A stretch of DNA of 35,481 bases, taken from assembly GCA_903918885.1 (NCBI GenBank), contig CAIXFY010000051.1, positions 1-35,481 of the forward strand, read 5' to 3'. Made by a program: the position numbers and the translations under genes. This stretch comes from an uncultured Verrucomicrobia subdivision 3 bacterium (GTDB lineage Bacteria > Verrucomicrobiota > Verrucomicrobiia > Limisphaerales > UBA11358). Position 1 is the stretch's first letter; every line of letters starts with the position of its first letter. The notes under the pieces were generated by a model. That model saw only the letters and a list, made by a program, of their open reading frames with translations, was not told where the DNA came from and searched no databases. This document shows, one piece after another, positions 1-7,957 of the stretch.

Positions 1-1
1 A

Positions 2-76
2 TGGTGCGCGCTGCAGGTTTCGAACCTGCGACCCCTACCGTGTGAAGGTAATGCTCTACCACTGAGCTAAGCGCGC
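2..76 (-). tRNA. tRNA-Val (anticodon CAC)
   Basis: Read on the minus strand this folds as a full cloverleaf. A 7-bp acceptor stem (GCGCGCT with AGCGCGC) closes it, followed by a D-arm with GCTC/GAGC. The anticodon stem TTACC/GGTAG carries the loop TTCACAC, so the anticodon is CAC, reading the Val codon GUG. The T-arm is GCAGG-TTCGAAA-CCTGC. The 3' ACCA is encoded in the DNA. It is transcribed away from rnr, and the first bases of the window lie just past its 3' end. Confidence 0.95.
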
Positions 77-191
77 AGCTTTTGACAGGGTGCAGGCTAA
101 TTCAGTTTGAACAGGGCGGCAAGATTTTTTGGCGGGTCGGCGATGCAGGTTGGTTGGTGCATCCGCATTGGATTTGTAGGACAATGCGTCC

Positions 192-2510
192 ATGCAAGAG
201 CCAATCTTGAAAGCTCTGGGCCACGCGGGCTACGTCCCAGCCAACGTGCCGGAACTTCTCCGTCTGCTTCGCCTGCCGCCAAACCGCCAGCAGGAATTGC
301 AACACACGCTGCGCGAGCTGGAAAATTCCGGCCAAATCACGCGCACGAAAGGCAACCGTTACATCGCCTCGCGCGAGGCGGATTTGATTCCCGGCCGCAT
401 CCAAATCAACCGTCAGGGCAAGGGCTTCTTGCAGCCGGACGATTCCGCGCTGAAGGAAATGATGATTCCGCAGGAAGCCACCGGCACAGCGCTAAATGGT
501 GACCGCGTGCTCGTGCGCCGCACCGCGCGCGGCCGCAGGCCGCAGGCCAAGAGCGAAGCTCAGGAAACCGGCACGGTCATACGCATCCTCGAACGCAAGC
601 GCACGCAAATTGTCGGCACGTTGCAGCGCGGACGGAAAATTTTATACGTCATTCCCGACGATCCGCGCCTGCCGCACGACATTTATGTGCCGGAACCGCG
701 CGATGTCGGCCGCCCTGCGCAGGTCGGCGACAAGGTCGTAGTTGAGTTGCTGGAATGGAATTCGCCGCACACGAATCCCGAGGGCGAAATCATCGAGGTG
801 CTCGGCGCGCCGGACGAAGAAGGCGTGGACATGCTGTCCGTGCTGCGCCAATACAATCTGCCGCTGCACTTCGAGAAAAACGTTCTCGCCGAGGCGCGCG
901 CCGTCGGCTCGACCGTGCTGCCGCACGAAATCGCCGGGCGCGAGGATTGCCGCGCGCATCCGGTCGTGACGATTGACCCGGACGACGCGAAGGATTTTGA
1001 CGACGCGATCTGCCTGAAGCGCGTTTCGCAAGACCAATGGAAGCTCTGGGTTCACATCGCGGACGTGTCGCATTACGTGAAGCCCGGCAGCGCGCTCGAT
1101 GCCGAGGCACGCAAGCGCGGCAACTCGACTTATCTCGTGGACCGCGTCATTCCGATGCTGCCGGAGGCATTGAGCAACGAACTGTGTTCACTCAAGCCGA
1201 ACGTGGATCGCCTGACGAAGTGCGTGGAGTTTCTTCTGTCGAACGAGGGCCGCGTGCTGGACGCAAAATTTTATCCGGCGGTCATCCATTCGCAACGGCG
1301 GTTCACCTATAAGGAAGTGTTTGCGATTTTGCAGCAAGCGCCGGGCACGGCCATCGAACGAATGCTGCACGACGCGCATGAAATGGCGCAAAAAATCCGG
1401 CGGCTGCGGTTCAAGGCGGGTTCGCTCGCGCTGGATTTTCCGGAAACGAAAATTCGTCTCGACGAACAAGGCCGCGTGGTGCGGCTGGAAAAAATCGAGA
1501 ACGACATTTCGCACCAGTTGATCGAGGAATACATGCTGCTCGCCAACGAGGCGGTGGCGACGGAGTTGATGCGTCGGAACCAGCCGGCGATTTACCGCGT
1601 GCACGAGGATCCGGACGAACGGCGGTTGAACGAATATCGCGAGGAAGTTTTGAGCCATCATGTGCCAGTCGGAAATCTGACCAAGCGCGCGGACGTCGCG
1701 AAATTATTGGCGCAGCTCGACACTATTGCCATCGGCGCGGCGCTGAAGATCGGTTTTCTCCGATCGATGATGCGCGCGCGTTACGACGTGAAGCCGCTCG
1801 GCCATTACGGTCTGGCCAAGGCGAAATACACGCACTTCACCTCGCCCATCCGCCGCTACGCCGACTTGGTCGTGCACCGCGCGCTGTTTGAAAAAAATTC
1901 CGGCACGACGGCTTCGTTGAAGGAAGCGGCGGAACACATTTCTGACACTGAACGCAATTCCGCCGACGCCGAGCGCGACAGCAAGGACGTGAAGATGTAT
2001 GCCTACCTGAAGGCGCAATTGGAATCGCCGAATCCGCCGGTCTATCCGGCGCTGGTGATTGACGTGCGCAACTTCGGATTTTTCGTGGACGTGCCGGGCC
2101 TCGCGATGAGCGGGCTGGTGCATCTGTCCGGCGTGACGGACGACTTTTACGAGTTCAACGAGGCGCGCGGCCAGTTGACCGGTCGGCGCACCCGCCGCGT
2201 GATTTCGCTCGGCGACAAGGTGCAGGTGCAAATCGCCAAGGTTGATAGTTTCAAAAAGCAGGTGGATTTCAAACTGGCGCGCGAAGAAAGAAAAGAACGC
2301 GACGAGCGCCAGCGTCCGCCGCCGCGCTTTCCGGAACGCGGACAGCCGCGCGCCGAATCGCGTTCCCGCCCACAGCCGCCGGCGCGGAATTTCAAGTCCG
2401 CACCGAGGCAATCACCGCGACCCGCGCGCGATTTCAACCCGTCGTCCGGGCGGCCGCAGATTCAGTCCTCACACTCGAAGCAAAAATTCGGCGGACGCCA
2501 CCGCCGATAG
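192..2510 (+). CDS. rnr: Ribonuclease R (RNB-family 3'-5' exoribonuclease)
   Basis: A 772-residue processive 3'-5' exoribonuclease that degrades structured RNA and takes part in rRNA and mRNA turnover in the cytoplasm. An N-terminal winged-helix-like segment (about 1-60) and cold-shock-like OB domains (about 65-215) come first. The RNB catalytic domain follows (about 250-570), with the metal-binding cluster IDPDDAKDFDDA at 261-272 and the conserved HFTSPIRRYADL segment. An S1 RNA-binding domain (about 612-695, VRNFGFFVDVPG) comes next. The last 75 residues are a basic Arg/Pro-rich tail, as in many RNase R proteins. Length is typical. The ATG at 192 has only a weak purine-rich stretch upstream (TAGGA). 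It converges with the next gene across a 12-bp gap. Confidence 0.95.
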   Translation: MQEPILKALGHAGYVPANVPELLRLLRLPPNRQQELQHTLRELENSGQITRTKGNRYIASREADLIPGRIQINRQGKGFLQPDDSALKEMMIPQEATGTALNGDRVLVRRTARGRRPQAKSEAQETGTVIRILERKRTQIVGTLQRGRKILYVIPDDPRLPHDIYVPEPRDVGRPAQVGDKVVVELLEWNSPHTNPEGEIIEVLGAPDEEGVDMLSVLRQYNLPLHFEKNVLAEARAVGSTVLPHEIAGREDCRAHPVVTIDPDDAKDFDDAICLKRVSQDQWKLWVHIADVSHYVKPGSALDAEARKRGNSTYLVDRVIPMLPEALSNELCSLKPNVDRLTKCVEFLLSNEGRVLDAKFYPAVIHSQRRFTYKEVFAILQQAPGTAIERMLHDAHEMAQKIRRLRFKAGSLALDFPETKIRLDEQGRVVRLEKIENDISHQLIEEYMLLANEAVATELMRRNQPAIYRVHEDPDERRLNEYREEVLSHHVPVGNLTKRADVAKLLAQLDTIAIGAALKIGFLRSMMRARYDVKPLGHYGLAKAKYTHFTSPIRRYADLVVHRALFEKNSGTTASLKEAAEHISDTERNSADAERDSKDVKMYAYLKAQLESPNPPVYPALVIDVRNFGFFVDVPGLAMSGLVHLSGVTDDFYEFNEARGQLTGRRTRRVISLGDKVQVQIAKVDSFKKQVDFKLAREERKERDERQRPPPRFPERGQPRAESRSRPQPPARNFKSAPRQSPRPARDFNPSSGRPQIQSSHSKQKFGGRHRR

Positions 2511-2522
2511 TTGCGCCGCCGT

Positions 2523-3053
2523 TCAAAACTGGTCTTCCTTTTCCCGGAACAGCACGTTGAACGTCGTCAGCGAGCCGTAGCTTTTGGTGATGTATTGCTG
2601 CATCTCCACCTTCTCGCCGTCGGTGAGTTTTTCGTGCGCGTTAATTTTCTGTTCTAGCACGCGCAAATTATTTCTGACCATCACGACCTTATGAAAAAAG
2701 ACTTCCAGCGGCACTTCCTTCGTCTGCAACGTCGCGTCCGCTGGATGCAAAACCAATTTTCCACCATGCCAGCGCACGCCGAGCTGCTCGATGACCGAAT
2801 CCGGTTTCTCCAAGCCCAGCTTGGTGATGGCCGCGGCCACCGTCTCATCCACGAATTGTTTCAACGGCACGGTCAACCCGCTCGCGGCCAACTGCGGCTC
2901 CGCCATTTCCAACCCGGCGGCTTCTGGCGCGACGGTGCGCTTGCCGTCGTTGAACAAAATTTCCGCCGTGGCTTCCGCAATGGTTTTCACCGTGCCGAGT
3001 CCGTATTGCGGATGGCGGACCGCCATGCCAACATGCAGTGCTTCGATTTTCAT
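2523..3053 (-). CDS. Conserved hypothetical protein with Tudor/CarD-like N-terminus
   Basis: A 176-residue soluble protein I cannot assign to a named family. The first 45 residues ([17 protein letters not shown], then [12 protein letters not shown]) have the pattern G-x-x-V-x-HP-x-YG-x-G-x-V...F-x-x-G-x-K. This pattern occurs in small beta-barrel modules such as the CarD N-terminus and the UvrD/PcrA C-terminal Tudor domain, which contact RNA polymerase. The remainder is predicted helical with charged residues, and there is no signal peptide or membrane segment. A transcription-associated role is inference only. It converges with rnr (12-bp gap), and a dispersed repeat begins 9 bp upstream of its ATG. 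Confidence 0.75.
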   Translation of the reverse strand: MKIEALHVGMAVRHPQYGLGTVKTIAEATAEILFNDGKRTVAPEAAGLEMAEPQLAASGLTVPLKQFVDETVAAAITKLGLEKPDSVIEQLGVRWHGGKLVLHPADATLQTKEVPLEVFFHKVVMVRNNLRVLEQKINAHEKLTDGEKVEMQQYITKSYGSLTTFNVLFREKEDQF

Positions 3054-3061
3054 GAGCCGAC

Positions 3062-3100
3062 TTTAGCCGCAGATTAACGCAGATGAAACATCGATTTTTT
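3062..3100. repeat. Dispersed short repeat, copy 1 (tttagcc-cagat-gaaacat type)
   Basis: This stretch begins TTTAGCCGCAGAT and continues into GCAGATGAAACATCGATTTT. It closely matches 24308-24345, which begins TTTAGCCACAGAT and continues into ACAGATGAAACATAGATTTT. Both copies lie within 12 bp upstream of the start codon of a minus-strand gene and have the same orientation relative to that gene. Within each copy the CAGAT word occurs twice. No coding potential is seen. Confidence 0.7.
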
Positions 3101-3258
3101 CGCGTATCGATCGCATTAAAAATTCGTAGCGACAAGTTTTTTAAAAACAGATAGGCTCGGCATTATGCTGGGCAGTTTCATAAAGGAATGACGAAAAAGG
3201 AGAACGGTTATTTTGAGCGGCGCAGCCAGCAGCACGTGGGTTTTCAGAATTAGCAATA

Positions 3259-5055
3259 ATGAACGCAACAACTCATCCAACCCTTCCTGAAAACGAGAGG
3301 CAAACCCTTCGGTTACTGCCGCTTTATGTGATTAGCGCCGCCTTTCTAAGCGTAATTTTTTTGCCGCCATTATATTTATCAGCGGGTCTTTGGGCAGCTC
3401 CGTTGACAGCGATTATAGCCGTGGCTGCCTGCATAGTTATTTTTGCGCCAGGGGTTGCATTGTTGGAATTGGTGGGCAGAAATATTCCGACGAGCCTTGC
3501 ACCAGGAGTGGTTATCATCGGAACATCAGCGGTTGGCTGGTTACTTTTCTGGGCTTGGTTTGCCAGCCCGCTGCTTGGGATATATATGTCAATTGGAGTT
3601 TTGGCTGGGACGATTTTTATCCTCACTTTCAAACGCAATCAGCTTTCGTGGCAAAAAATATCGGCCCCCGCTATCGTATCCGTCTTGATCAGCATCGGCT
3701 ACCTCTCACTGGCGGGGGATCATGGGGCATTAAATAATGGAGAAAAACTCGTCGCCGCCCGTTATTGGTCGGTGATGGACAACCAGATTCCGCGCTTATT
3801 TGTTGACCGACTCATTGATGACAGGGTTCGTTTGAAATCATATCTGCTTGGAGACTGGCATTCCAGCGACCGCCCGCCTTTGCAGACCGGAATGCTTCTA
3901 CTCGCTTATCCTTTCGTGGGCAAAACGGGTAGTCTGCTCGCCAGTCTAGTTCTGGGAGTGGCCATAAATATTTTCTGGATTTGGGGCTTGTGGGGGTTTT
4001 TGCGGACGTTGGGCATAGGCGAGCGGAAAATTTTGCAGGTAATCATATTGGTCGCCTTGGTTGGGGCGGTTTTCATCAACACGGTTTATACATGGCCCAA
4101 AATGCTGTCGGCAGCCTTGGCACTGACGGTTGGGGCAGCGATATATGTCAGAGACTGCCCCAAACAATTTAGATTGTTGATTATCGGGAGTGCTGGAGCC
4201 TTCAGCCTACTTTCACATGGGGGCGCTCTATTTGCCATTTTGGGACTCATGCCGTGGTTCTGGGCGCGGAGAAAACAATGGCTGATGCGGGATATTTTCG
4301 TCACATTGATAATAGCAGCATTGATATATTATCCATGGGTTGCCTATCAAAAAAAATTTGACCCGCCGGGCGACCGCCTAATCAAATGGCATTTGGCAGG
4401 TGTGGTGCCATCCGATGAAACTATCTCGGCGGCGAACGCGTTGGTGGCAGAATATAAAAAAGCTGGGTTCCACGGCATTGCTATCAATAAAATCCACAAC
4501 CTCCGACTGCTGCTGGGTGATTCCACAGACTGGAATGGAGAAGGCGCCCAAGGGTTTGCCCAACCCGGCTGGAATTCGACATTTATCGGATGCCTACGCC
4601 AATTCTTTATTTTGCGTTTAGGACCGGCTCCCACGCTCTTATTGATAGGCGTCGCATTTCTTTTTACCCCCAAAATGTGGCGGGCGACTTGGTTTAAGCC
4701 ATTGATAGGATTGTTGAGCAGCACGCTGCTGATTTTTGTGCTGCTTGAATTTGGCTCAACGCCGCCATGTGCGACTTGGCTGTGGATTGCGCCATATAAC
4801 GCACTCCTCCTTTGGTGTATCCTAGGAGCTCTAGCGATAGCAGAATTATCCAGCAAATCGTTTTCAATTTTCCTTCTGATTCATGTCATCGTCTTTATCG
4901 CGCTGTGGGATTACGACCTCTCAATGTTGTCAGCATCCTCTCAGCAAGCTGATTTTGATAAACCAGACTACGTCGCCAAGCTAATAGCCGCGTTCGCACT
5001 TTTGATGTTGGTGGCAAAACTCTTTCGAGAAAGTCCACCAGCGACCGAAAACTGA
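3259..5055 (+). CDS. Polytopic inner-membrane protein, possibly GT-C-like glycosyltransferase
   Basis: A 598-residue integral membrane protein with about 12-14 hydrophobic segments. These include segments near residues 20-65, 78-100, 105-122, 215-245, 260-292, 305-335, 343-358, 450-470, 485-500 and 515-560. A long loop after the early helices holds WSVMDNQIPRLFVDRLIDD and the acidic GDWHSSDRPPLQTG. Acidic loops after the first helices are characteristic of GT-C lipid-linked glycosyltransferases, so that is my best guess, without a confident family match. The gene is visibly more AT-rich than rnr upstream and rnhB downstream, suggesting separate origin. The upstream frame is closed by TGA at 3214 with no ATG between, so ATG 3259 is the likely start. 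Confidence 0.8.
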   Translation: MNATTHPTLPENERQTLRLLPLYVISAAFLSVIFLPPLYLSAGLWAAPLTAIIAVAACIVIFAPGVALLELVGRNIPTSLAPGVVIIGTSAVGWLLFWAWFASPLLGIYMSIGVLAGTIFILTFKRNQLSWQKISAPAIVSVLISIGYLSLAGDHGALNNGEKLVAARYWSVMDNQIPRLFVDRLIDDRVRLKSYLLGDWHSSDRPPLQTGMLLLAYPFVGKTGSLLASLVLGVAINIFWIWGLWGFLRTLGIGERKILQVIILVALVGAVFINTVYTWPKMLSAALALTVGAAIYVRDCPKQFRLLIIGSAGAFSLLSHGGALFAILGLMPWFWARRKQWLMRDIFVTLIIAALIYYPWVAYQKKFDPPGDRLIKWHLAGVVPSDETISAANALVAEYKKAGFHGIAINKIHNLRLLLGDSTDWNGEGAQGFAQPGWNSTFIGCLRQFFILRLGPAPTLLLIGVAFLFTPKMWRATWFKPLIGLLSSTLLIFVLLEFGSTPPCATWLWIAPYNALLLWCILGALAIAELSSKSFSIFLLIHVIVFIALWDYDLSMLSASSQQADFDKPDYVAKLIAAFALLMLVAKLFRESPPATEN

Positions 5056-5100
5056 CCAGTATCTTTTGCTTACGACCGGATAGAACGCTAGATCCTCAAA

Positions 5101-5754
5101 ATGTCCGCGCCGATCTCCAACTCATTTGAATTCGAGCAGCCACTTTGGGCCGCGGGCGTCACGCGCATCGCGGGCGTGGACGAGGCCGGGCGCGGGCCGC
5201 TCGCCGGGCCGGTCGTCGCCGCCGCCGCCATTTTGCCTTCGCGCTGGGCGGAAACCGGTTTACCCGCCGAACTCGCTGGCCTGAACGATTCCAAGCAACT
5301 CACCGAAACGCAGCGCGAAAAGTATTTTGAATTTCTCACCCATTGCGCCGAGATCGAATTCGGCATCGCGCTCGTGGACGCCAGCGTGATTGACGAAATC
5401 AATATTTTGCAGGCCACGCACCGCGCGATGAACGACGCGTTGGCAAAATTAAATCCACTGCCGCCGCACGCGCTCGTGGATGGGCGGCCGGTGAAAACCT
5501 TGCGCGTGCCGCAGACGGCCATCGTGAAGGGCGATGCGCGGAGTTATTCCATCGCCGCCGCGAGCGTGCTGGCCAAAGTTACGCGCGACCGGCTGATGCT
5601 GAAGTTTGACGCGCAGTTTCCCGCCTACGGTTTTGCCGAACACAAAGGTTACGGCACGGCGAAGCATCTGGCGGCCATCGTCAAACACGGCGCGTGTCCG
5701 ATTCATCGTTTGACTTTTGCGCCCTTGAAGCAACCGGAACCAAAACTTTTCTAG
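5101..5754 (+). CDS. rnhB: Ribonuclease HII
   Basis: A 217-residue cytoplasmic endonuclease that cuts the RNA strand of RNA-DNA hybrids and misincorporated ribonucleotides. The hallmark GVDEAGRGPLAGPVV lies at 25-39, with catalytic D27 and E28. LNDSKQL (62-68), the third acidic residue in LVDGR (D128), KGDARSYSIAAAS (D146 likely the fourth) and AKVTRDR follow, all in family order. Length is normal. The stop codon TAG overlaps the left arm of a short inverted repeat that fills the whole gap to yraN. Confidence 0.96.
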   Translation: MSAPISNSFEFEQPLWAAGVTRIAGVDEAGRGPLAGPVVAAAAILPSRWAETGLPAELAGLNDSKQLTETQREKYFEFLTHCAEIEFGIALVDASVIDEINILQATHRAMNDALAKLNPLPPHALVDGRPVKTLRVPQTAIVKGDARSYSIAAASVLAKVTRDRLMLKFDAQFPAYGFAEHKGYGTAKHLAAIVKHGACPIHRLTFAPLKQPEPKLF

Positions 5755-5826
5755 ACATGAATTTCACGAATCAACGCAAATCAATTTTGTTTTTTGAATT
5801 AGTGAAAATTAGTGTAATTCGTGTCT
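5753..5826. repeat. Short inverted-repeat element filling the rnhB-yraN gap
   Basis: The left arm AGACATGAATTTCAC (5753-5767) is the near-complement of the right arm GTGTAATTCGTGTCT (5812-5826), differing at about three positions. The interior is AT-rich and holds a further GTGAAAATTAGTG. The element starts inside the rnhB stop codon and ends 2 bp before the yraN ATG. This resembles AT-rich 'attagtgaaaattagtgtaattcgtg' intergenic repeats common in planctomycete and verrucomicrobial DNA. That comparison is from memory, and there is no second copy in this window. Confidence 0.6.
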
Positions 5827-5828
5827 GA

Positions 5829-6257
5829 ATGAAGCTATTGGAAAAGCTCAAAGCAAAGTTTGCCGGCAAAGCCAAGCCGGTGCATCTGCGGCGCGGCGAA
5901 CTGGGCGAGCGCGCGGCGGAAACTTATCTCAAGGCGCAGGGCTTGAAATTTCTGGCGCGCAACTTCCGCTCGCAGCACGGGGAAATTGATCTAATCTTTC
6001 GCGACCAGGATTGTCTTGTGTTCACCGAGGTGAAAACGCGGTCATCGGAAGACTGGACGCGGCCGGCCGACGCCGTGGATGCGCGGAAGAAAAGATTGTT
6101 GTCGCAGACGGCGCTGGACTATTTGCGGCTGCTGAAAAATCCGCCGGTGAAATTCCGCTTCGACATCGTGGAGGTGCTGCTGCGCGACGATGTGGTTCTG
6201 GAAATCCGGCATCTGCCGAACACGTTTGCTTTAAGCCGTCCGTATCGTTACGCGTGA
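5829..6257 (+). CDS. yraN: YraN family (UPF0102) nuclease-like protein
   Basis: A 142-residue protein of the YraN/UPF0102 family, with a restriction-endonuclease-like fold. The RRGELGERAAETYLKAQG motif lies at 21-38. The conserved acidic motif follows as HGEIDLIFRD (about 50-59) and LVFTEVKTR (about 63-71), which fits the D...ExK nuclease core. The biological role of the family is not settled. Next to rnhB is its usual neighbourhood, supporting the call. There is no Shine-Dalgarno sequence because an inverted repeat runs to within 2 bp of the ATG. A basic N-terminal extension of about 20 residues precedes the core. Confidence 0.93.
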   Translation: MKLLEKLKAKFAGKAKPVHLRRGELGERAAETYLKAQGLKFLARNFRSQHGEIDLIFRDQDCLVFTEVKTRSSEDWTRPADAVDARKKRLLSQTALDYLRLLKNPPVKFRFDIVEVLLRDDVVLEIRHLPNTFALSRPYRYA

Positions 6258-6303
6258 ATTTGCTTGCGCCGATAAGCCTCCGGGTCGAGCTTTTCACAAA
6301 ACC

Positions 6304-7527
6304 ATGAGTCACTCTCTGCAAATCATCCGCGATGTTTTTCTGTCGTTGTTGGGACTGGGATTCATTGTGTGGCTTTTCTGGCGTTCACTCAAACAAAGCG
6401 AGGAGCCGGGAAAACTTGTATTTAAATGGGGGCTGACGGCGGCAATTTTTTTTGCAGAGTGGAAGTATACCTTGCCAATGTATGGCGACGGCGGGCTGGG
6501 CGCAATTTTTGCGATTGGAATGACGGGCGGGCTGGCGCTGGCCATCAACCTTGTCTGGCGGCATAGCATCATTGAATTTATCGCGCAACCGTTGACGAAT
6601 ATTTTTGACGGCGGCAGCGAACCGCCGGAACCGAAGCCACTCTATTCCCTCGCTCTGGCAAGGCGTAAAACCAACCGCCCGCTTGAAGCCATCGTCGCCA
6701 TCCGCGAGCAGCTCGCAAAATTCTCCGCGGACTTCGAGGGCGTGCTGCTGCTGGCAAACATTCAGGCCGAGGATATAAACGATTTGCCCGGTGCGGAAAT
6801 CACGCTGAATAATTTTTGTAATTCGCCGAAAGCGCCCGCCCGGCAGGTGGTCGCGGCGCTGACGCAACTGGCGGACTGGCATTTGAAAAAGGCGGCGGAC
6901 GCGGATTCCGCGCGGGCGGCGTTGCGGCAAATCATCGCGCGGTTTCCGGAAACGGAATTTGCGCTGCGCGCCGAGCAGCGGCTGGCGCACCTCGGCGGGG
7001 CGGAAAAAATCATTCTCGCCCAGCATGACCGACAGGCGATGTCCGTGCCGGAAGGTGTAAAAAACATCGGACTGCTCGACTCGACGGAATTTTTACGGCC
7101 ACAGGAAATCGCCCCCGGCAAGCTGGCGGCAGCGCACTTGAAGCATCTGCAGCAGCATCCGCATGACTCGGAAGTGCGCGAAAAACTAGCGACGATTTAC
7201 GCGCGGGATTTTAAGCGGTTGGATTTGGCGACGCTGGAGCTGGAGCGGCTCATCGCCGAGAAACGCCATTCGGCCAAGCAAATCGCCGGCTGGCTGAACC
7301 TGCTCGCAAATTTTCAAATCGAATTGGGCGCAGACGTAGCGACCGTTACGGCGACGCTGCAAAAAATCGTGGATGATTTCCCCAGTTCTCCGGCCGCCGA
7401 AATCACCCAACGACGGCTGGCGCGGATTAATCGGGAATTGAAAGGGCAAAAAGAAACGCCGGGCGTGAAGCTCGGCGTTTATGAACAAAATATCGGTTTG
7501 AAATACGGCTCACCGCGCCAACTGTAG
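6304..7527 (+). CDS. Membrane-anchored helical-repeat (TPR-like) protein, unknown function
   Basis: A 407-residue protein. Residues 11-28 and about 64-85 are hydrophobic, with a weaker segment near 42-50, giving two or three membrane helices. A soluble C-terminal region of about 310 residues is made of amphipathic helices with TPR-like spacing: LYSLALARRKTNRPLEAIVA, then AALTQLADWHLKKAADADSA, and similar helix pairs to the end. Such proteins usually scaffold envelope complexes, but no partner is evident. It follows yraN by 46 bp on the same strand. Its last 18 bases overlap the 3' end of the opposing lipoprotein gene. Confidence 0.8.
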   Translation: MSHSLQIIRDVFLSLLGLGFIVWLFWRSLKQSEEPGKLVFKWGLTAAIFFAEWKYTLPMYGDGGLGAIFAIGMTGGLALAINLVWRHSIIEFIAQPLTNIFDGGSEPPEPKPLYSLALARRKTNRPLEAIVAIREQLAKFSADFEGVLLLANIQAEDINDLPGAEITLNNFCNSPKAPARQVVAALTQLADWHLKKAADADSARAALRQIIARFPETEFALRAEQRLAHLGGAEKIILAQHDRQAMSVPEGVKNIGLLDSTEFLRPQEIAPGKLAAAHLKHLQQHPHDSEVREKLATIYARDFKRLDLATLELERLIAEKRHSAKQIAGWLNLLANFQIELGADVATVTATLQKIVDDFPSSPAAEITQRRLARINRELKGQKETPGVKLGVYEQNIGLKYGSPRQL

Positions 7528-7905
7528 GGCGATTTCTTTTTCCAGTTCGTGCGAGAGGTCGAGATCCGCATTGCCCCAACTGCCGAGAGATTGCACGCTA
7601 ACCTGCGTGGTGCGGGGATCAACCGATTCCACATTGATGTAAACATTGCGTTGGTTGACCTTGCCTTCGAGCGCGCGCATGGCGTTGGTGCTGTCATGCG
7701 GAATGTATTCCTTGACCATCACGCCGTTCTGCTGAATGACGGCGACGGAAGCCTGATAAACCTGCTCGACGGTGCGCGTGTAGCGACCGGCGACGATATC
7801 TTTGCTCCAAGTGGTGCGCAGCGCATGGGTTTCGCTGACGGTTTTGACGCAGCCGGTGGCGACAAGGGCGGCTCCGGCGAGGACGGCGAAAAATTTAATT
7901 TTCAT
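7510..7905 (-). CDS. Small putative lipoprotein (DUF3568-like)
   Basis: A 131-residue exported protein. A short basic N-terminus and hydrophobic core run to a probable lipobox ending in Cys19 (VATGC). The mature part includes GRYTRTVEQVYQASVAVIQQ, then a beta-rich C-terminal half (VYINVESVDPRTTQVSVQ). This resembles the small DUF3568-type lipoproteins of unknown function, but the match is from memory. The residue at -3 of the lipobox is Ala rather than Leu, so lipidation is probable, not certain. It lies 52 bp downstream of the beta-helix gene on the same strand and may be co-transcribed. Confidence 0.8.
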   Translation of the reverse strand: MKIKFFAVLAGAALVATGCVKTVSETHALRTTWSKDIVAGRYTRTVEQVYQASVAVIQQNGVMVKEYIPHDSTNAMRALEGKVNQRNVYINVESVDPRTTQVSVQSLGSWGNADLDLSHELEKEIALQLAR

Positions 7906-7957
7906 ATAGGCAACAATGCAACCGAAAACCGCCTGTGCGTCAAGTATTGAATGTTAA

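Noticed and set aside
790-1110. Long Arg-rich minus-strand frames inside rnr and other GC-rich genes
   Set aside because: Shadow frames caused by high GC content with no initiation signal or protein features.
3188-3253. A 21-codon ATG frame directly before the polytopic membrane gene, near an AGGAG
   Set aside because: Too short to judge, with no codon bias, and its ribosome-binding spacing is poor. It could be a leader peptide but there is no support.
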